Shown in pieces: positions 58,801-64,000 of a stretch of 64,000 nt of DNA. A program made the translations under genes and the position numbers. The number at the start of each line of letters is the position of its first letter. The first letter of the stretch is position 1. This DNA is from Solea solea (Eukaryota > Chordata > Actinopteri > Pleuronectiformes > Soleidae): the NCBI RefSeq assembly GCF_958295425.1, contig NC_081147.1:6407290-6471289 (forward strand), read 5' to 3'. The notes under the pieces were generated by a model. It searched no databases. It worked only from the letters and a program-made list of their open reading frames with translations, and was not told the DNA's origin.

Positions 58801-61800
58801 TCATTTTCAGCTTCTTAACTATGAATATGTTCTACTTTCTGTCATTGTTCAGCTTCTTAAATGTAAATATGTTCTACTTTCTTAAATTTTTCAGCTTCTT
58901 AAATGTGAATATTTTCAACTTTTTGAAATTTTTCAGCTTCTTAACTGAATATTTTCTAATTTCTGACATTTTTCAGCTTCTTAAATGTGAATATTTTCTA
59001 CTTTGACATGTTTCAGCTTCTTAACTGTGAATATTTTCTACTTTCTGACATTTTTCAGTTTCTTAACTGTGAATATTTTCTACTTTCTGTCATTTTTCAG
59101 CTTCTTAACTGTGAATATGTTCTAATTTTTTTTTCATTGTTCATCTTCTTAAATGTGAATATCTTCTACTTTCTGACATTCTCAAGTTTCTTAACTATGA
59201 ATATTTTCTAATTTCTGACATTTTTCAGCTTCTTAAATGTGAATATTTTCTACTTTCTGACATTTTCCAGTTTCTTGACTGTGAATATTTTCTACTTTCT
59301 GTCATTTTTCAGCCTCTTAAATGTGAATATTTCTTTGTGACATTTTGCAGCTTCTTTAATGTGATTGTTTTCTCTTTTTTTGTCATTTTCAGCTTCTTAA
59401 CTATGAATATGTTCTACTTTCTGTCATTGTTCAGCTTCTTAAATGTAAATATGTTCTACTTTCTTAAATTTTTCAGCTTCTTAAATGTGAATATTTTCAA
59501 CTTTTTGAAATTTTTCAGCTTCTTAACTGAATATTTTCTAATTTCTGACATTTTTCAGCTTCTTAAATGTGAATATTTTCTACTTTGACATGTTTCAGCT
59601 TCTTAACTGTGAATATTTTCTACTTTCTGACATTTTTCAGTTTCTTAACTGTGAATATTTTCTACTTTCTGTCATTTTTCAGCTTCTTAACTGTGAATAT
59701 GTTCTAATTTTTTTTTCATTGTTCATCTTCTTAAATGTGAATATCTTCTACTTTCTGACATTCTCAAGTTTCTTAACTATGAATATTTTCTAATTTCTGA
59801 CATTTTTCAGCTTCTTAAATGTGAATATTTTCTACTTTCTGACATTTTCCAGTTTCTTGACTGTGAATATTTTCTACTTTCTGTCATTTTTCAGCTTCTT
59901 AAATGTGAATATTTCTTTGTGACATTTTGCAGCTTCTTTAATGTGATTGTTTTCTTTTTTTTTTGTCATTTTCAGCTTCTTAACTATGAATATGTTCTAC
60001 TTTCTGTCATTGTTCAGCTTCTTAAATGTAAATATGTTCTACTTTCTTAAATTTTTCAGCTTCTTAAATGTGAATATTTTCAACTTTTTGAAATTTTTCA
60101 GCTTCTTAACTGAATATTTTCTAATTTCTGACATTTTTCAGCTTCTTAAATGTGAATATTTTCTACTTTGACATGTTTCAGCTTCTTAACTGTGAATATT
60201 TTCTACTTTCTGACATTTTTCAGTTTCTTAACTGTGAATATTTTCTACTTTCTGTCATTTTTCAGCTTCTTAACTGTGAATATGTTCTAATTTTTTTTCA
60301 TTGTTCATCTTCTTAAATGTGAATATCTTCTACTTTGTGACATTCTCAAGTTTCTTAACTATGAATATTTTCTAATTTCTGACATTTTTCAGCTTCTTAA
60401 CTGTGAATATTTTCTACGTTCTGTCATTTTTCAGCTTCTTAAATGTGAATATTTTCTACTTTCTGACATTTTCCAGTTTCTTAACTGTGAATATGTTCTA
60501 CTTTTGACATTTTTCTGCTTTTTAAATGTGAATATTTTCTACTTTGTGACATTTTGCAGCTTTTAAACTATGAATATTTTCTACTTTCTGTCATTGTTCA
60601 GCTTCTGAACTATGAACATTTTCTACTTTATTTCATTTTTTAGCTTCTTAACTGTGAATATGTTCTACTTTTTTAAATTTTCCAGCTTCTTAAATGTGAA
60701 TATTTTCTACTTTCTGACATTTTGCAGCTTCTTAAATGTGAATATTTTCTACTTTGTGTTATTTTTCAGCTTCTTAAATGTGAATATTTTCTACTTTGTG
60801 ACATTTTTCAGCTTCTTAAATGTGAACATTTTCTACTTTCTGACATTTTTCAGCTTCTTAACTGAATATTTTCAACTTTCTGACATGTTGCAGCTTCTTA
60901 AATGTAAATATTTTCTACTTTTTGTAATTTTTAAGCTTCTTAAATGTGAATATTTTCTACTTTCTGTCATTTTTCAGCTTCTTAATTATGATTATTTTCT
61001 ACTTTCTGTCATTTTGCAGCTTCTTAAATGTGAATATATTCTACTTTTTGTCATTTTTCATCTTCTTAAATGTGAATATGTTCTACTTTCTGTCATTTTT
61101 CATCTTCTTAAATGTGAAATCTTCTATTTTCTGACATTTTCCAGTTTCTTAACTGTGAATATTTTCTACTTTCTGTCATTTTTCATCTTCTTAAATGTGA
61201 AAATGTTCTACTTTGTAACATTTTTCATCTTCTTAAATGTGAATATTTTCTACTTTCTGTCATTTTTCAGCTTCTTAATTATGATTATTTTCTACTTTCT
61301 GTCATTTTGCAGCTTCTTAAATGTGAATATATTCTACTTTTTGTCATTTTTCATCTTCTTAAATGTGAATATGTTCTACTTTCTGTCATTTTTCATCTTC
61401 TTAAATGTGAAATCTTCTATTTTCTGACATTTTCCAGTTTCTTAACTGTGAATATTTTCTACTTTCTGTCATTTTTCATCTTCTTAAATGTGAAAATGTT
61501 CTACTTTGTAACATTTTTCATCTTCTTAACTGTGAATATTTTCTACTTTCTGACATTTTTCAGTTTCTTAACTGTGAATATTTTCTACTTTCTGTCATTT
61601 TTCAGCTTCTTAACTGTGAATATGTTCTAATTTTTTTTTCATTGTTCATCTTCTTAAATGTGAATATCTTCTACTTTCTGACATTCTCAAGTTTCTTAAC
61701 TATGAATATTTTCTAATTTCTGACATTTTTCAGCTTCTTAAATGTGAATATTTTCTACTTTCTGACATTTTCCAGTTTCTTGACTGTGAATATTTTTTAC

Positions 61801-64000
61801 TTTCTGTCATTTTTCAGCTTCTTAAATGTGAATATTTCTTTGTGACATTTTGCAGCTTCTTTAATGTGATTGTTTTCTTTTTTTTGTCATTTTCAGCTTC
61901 TTAACTATGAATATGTTCTACTTTCTGTCATTGTTCAGCTTCTTAAATGTAAATATGTTCTACTTTCTTAAATTTTTCAGCTTCTTAAATGTGAATATTT
62001 TCAACTTTTTGAAATTTTTCAGCTTCTTAACTGAATATTTTCTAATTTCTGACATTTTTCAGCTTCTTAAATGTGAATATTTTCTACTTTGACATGTTTC
62101 AGCTTCTTAACTGTGAATATTTTCTACTTTCTGACATTTTTCAGTTTCTTAACTGTGAATATTTTCTACTTTCTGTCATTTTTCAGCTTCTTAACTGTGA
62201 ATATGTTCTAATTTTTTTTCATTGTTCATCTTCTTAAATGTGAATATCTTCTACTTTGTGACATTCTCAAGTTTCTTAACTATGAATATTTTCTAATTTC
62301 TGACATTTTTCAGCTTCTTAACTGTGAATATTTTCTACGTTCTGTCATTTTTCAGCTTCTTAAATGTGAATATTTTCTACTTTCTGACATTTTCCAGTTT
62401 CTTAACTGTGAATATGTTCTACTTTTGACATTTTTCTGCTTTTTAAATGTGAATATTTTCTACTTTGTGACATTTTGCAGCTTTTAAACTATGAATATTT
62501 TCTACTTTCTGTCATTGTTCAGCTTCTTAACTATGAACATTTTCTACTTTATTTCATTTTTTAGCTTCTTAACTGTGAATATGTTCTACTTTTTTAAATT
62601 TTCCAGCTTCTTAAATGTGAATATTTTCTACTTTCTGACATTTTGCAGCTTCTTAAATGTGAATATTTTCTACTTTGTGTAATTTTTCAGCTTCTTAAAT
62701 GTGAATATTTTCTACTTTGTGACATTTTTCAGCTTCTTAAATGTGAACATTTTCTACTTTCTGACATTTTTCAGCTTCTTAACTGAATATTTTCAACTTT
62801 CTGACATGTTGCAGCTTCTTAAATGTAAATATTTTCTACTTTTTGTAATTTTTAAGCTTCTTAAATGTGAATATTTTCTACTTTCTGTCATTTTTCAGCT
62901 TCTTAATTATGATTATTTTCTACTTTCTGTCATTTTGCAGCTTCTTAAATGTGAATATATTCTACTTTTTGTCATTTTTCATCTTCTTAAATGTGAATAT
63001 GTTCTACTTTCTGTCATTTTTCATCTTCTTAAATGTGAAATCTTCTATTTTCTGACATTTTCCAGTTTCTTAACTGTGAATATTTTCTACTTTCTGTCAT
63101 TTTTCATCTTCTTAAATGTGAAAATGTTCTACTTTGTAACATTTTTCATCTTCTTAAATGTGAATATTTTCTACTTTCTGTCATTTTTCAGCTTCTTAAT
63201 TATGATTATTTTCTACTTTCTGTCATTTTGCAGCTTCTTAAATGTGAATATATTCTACTTTTTGTCATTTTTCATCTTCTTAAATGTGAATATGTTCTAC
63301 TTTCTGTCATTTTTCATCTTCTTAAATGTGAATATTTTCTACTTTCTGACATTTTTCAGTTTCTTAACTGTGAATATTTTCTACTTTCTGTCATTTTTCA
63401 GCTTCTTAACTGTGAATATGTTCTAATTTTTTTTTCATTGTTCATCTTCTTAAATGTGAATATCTTCTACTTTCTGACATTCTCAAGTTTCTTAACTATG
63501 AATATTTTCTAATTTCTGACATTTTTCAGCTTCTTAAATGTGAATATTTTCTACTTTCTGACATTTTCCAGTTTCTTGACTGTGAATATTTTTTACTTTC
63601 TGTCATTTTTCAGCTTCTTAAATGTGAATATTTCTTTGTGACATTTTGCAGCTTCTTTAATGTGATTGTTTTCTTTTTTTTGTCATTTTCAGCTTCTTAA
63701 CTATGAATATGTTCTACTTTCTGTCATTGTTCAGCTTCTTAAATGTAAATATGTTCTACTTTCTTAAATTTTTCAGCTTCTTAAATGTGAATATTTTCAA
63801 CTTTTTGAAATTTTTCAGCTTCTTAACTGAATATTTTCTAATTTCTGACATTTTTCAGCTTCTTAAATGTGAATATTTTCTACTTTGACATGTTTCAGCT
63901 TCTTAACTGTGAATATTTTCTACTTTCTGACATTTTTCAGTTTCTTAACTGTGAATATTTTCTACTTTCTGTCATTTTTCAGCTTCTTAACTGTGAATAT
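52890..64000 (+). repeat. ~41-bp minisatellite, right (inverted) arm, runs off the window
   Basis: At least 270 monomers of the reverse complement of the left-arm unit ('tttctactttctgtcatt' + 'tttcagcttcttaaatgtgaatat'). Variants such as 'aatatttctttgtgac', 'tttaatgtgattgttttc' followed by a T-run, and 'tcttctattttctgac' define higher-order repeats of ~582 bp (58.7-60.2 kb), 2714 bp, 3297 bp and 5218 bp. The window ends inside the array. Open frames up to 271 codons are repeat artefacts. Confidence 0.97.

Noticed and set aside
42784..64000. CRISPR-like array
   Set aside because: The period is regular but there are no unique spacers; the whole 41-bp unit repeats. The genome is clearly eukaryotic.

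Overview
The window looks like nuclear DNA of a ray-finned fish (probably a teleost). There is no operon structure. Most of it is repeat arrays, with a roughly 13.7 kb island holding two eukaryote-specific, sperm-associated genes and several transposon remnants. The fish assignment rests on three things: recognisable GAS8/DRC4 and speriolin families, Ty3/gypsy and hAT-like remnants of the kind common in fish, and (ATT)n-linked repeat cassettes. The species cannot be determined from the sequence.

Layout. (1) 1-29120: a head-to-tail array of a complex repeat. It has ten units of 2.39-2.58 kb plus the end of an eleventh. Units are joined by a GC-rich stem-loop cassette and an (ATT)n tract. Between units 7 and 8 (17.4-21.7 kb) sit three tandem units of a second, distantly related 1.2-1.45 kb repeat that uses the same (ATT)n junctions. 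Every 2.4 kb unit carries four copies of a CTCF-like motif in one orientation, and about twelve ACAGGAAGT (ETS-like) motifs. (2) 29121-42783: a lower-copy island. It holds an intronless, C-terminally short copy of GAS8/DRC4 (29560-30666, +) and an intronless speriolin/SPATC1L-like gene (32743-33510, -). It also holds a solo-LTR-like sequence, a decayed tRNA-Trp, and an internally deleted gypsy element carrying a nested hAT-like MITE. Further features are an exact 87-bp palindrome and exon-like segments ending in a polyadenylation signal. (3) About 42784-64000: over 21 kb of a roughly 41-bp A/T-rich minisatellite. Its orientation flips once near 52889, so the window ends inside a giant inverted repeat.

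Functional reading. Only the GAS8-like and speriolin-like frames are convincing protein genes. Both families act in sperm or cilia (axonemal nexin-dynein regulatory complex; centriole/sperm neck), and both are continuous single-exon frames here. That makes testis-expressed retrogenes between satellite blocks a plausible, untested reading. The many 60-270 aa open frames inside the arrays are by-products of repeat sequence.

The strongest candidates for something undescribed are: the 2.4 kb unit as a carrier of oriented CTCF-like and ETS-like motif arrays; its (ATT)n/stem-loop junction cassette with variable 16-bp arms; and the inverted minisatellite, whose arms carry different higher-order repeats.
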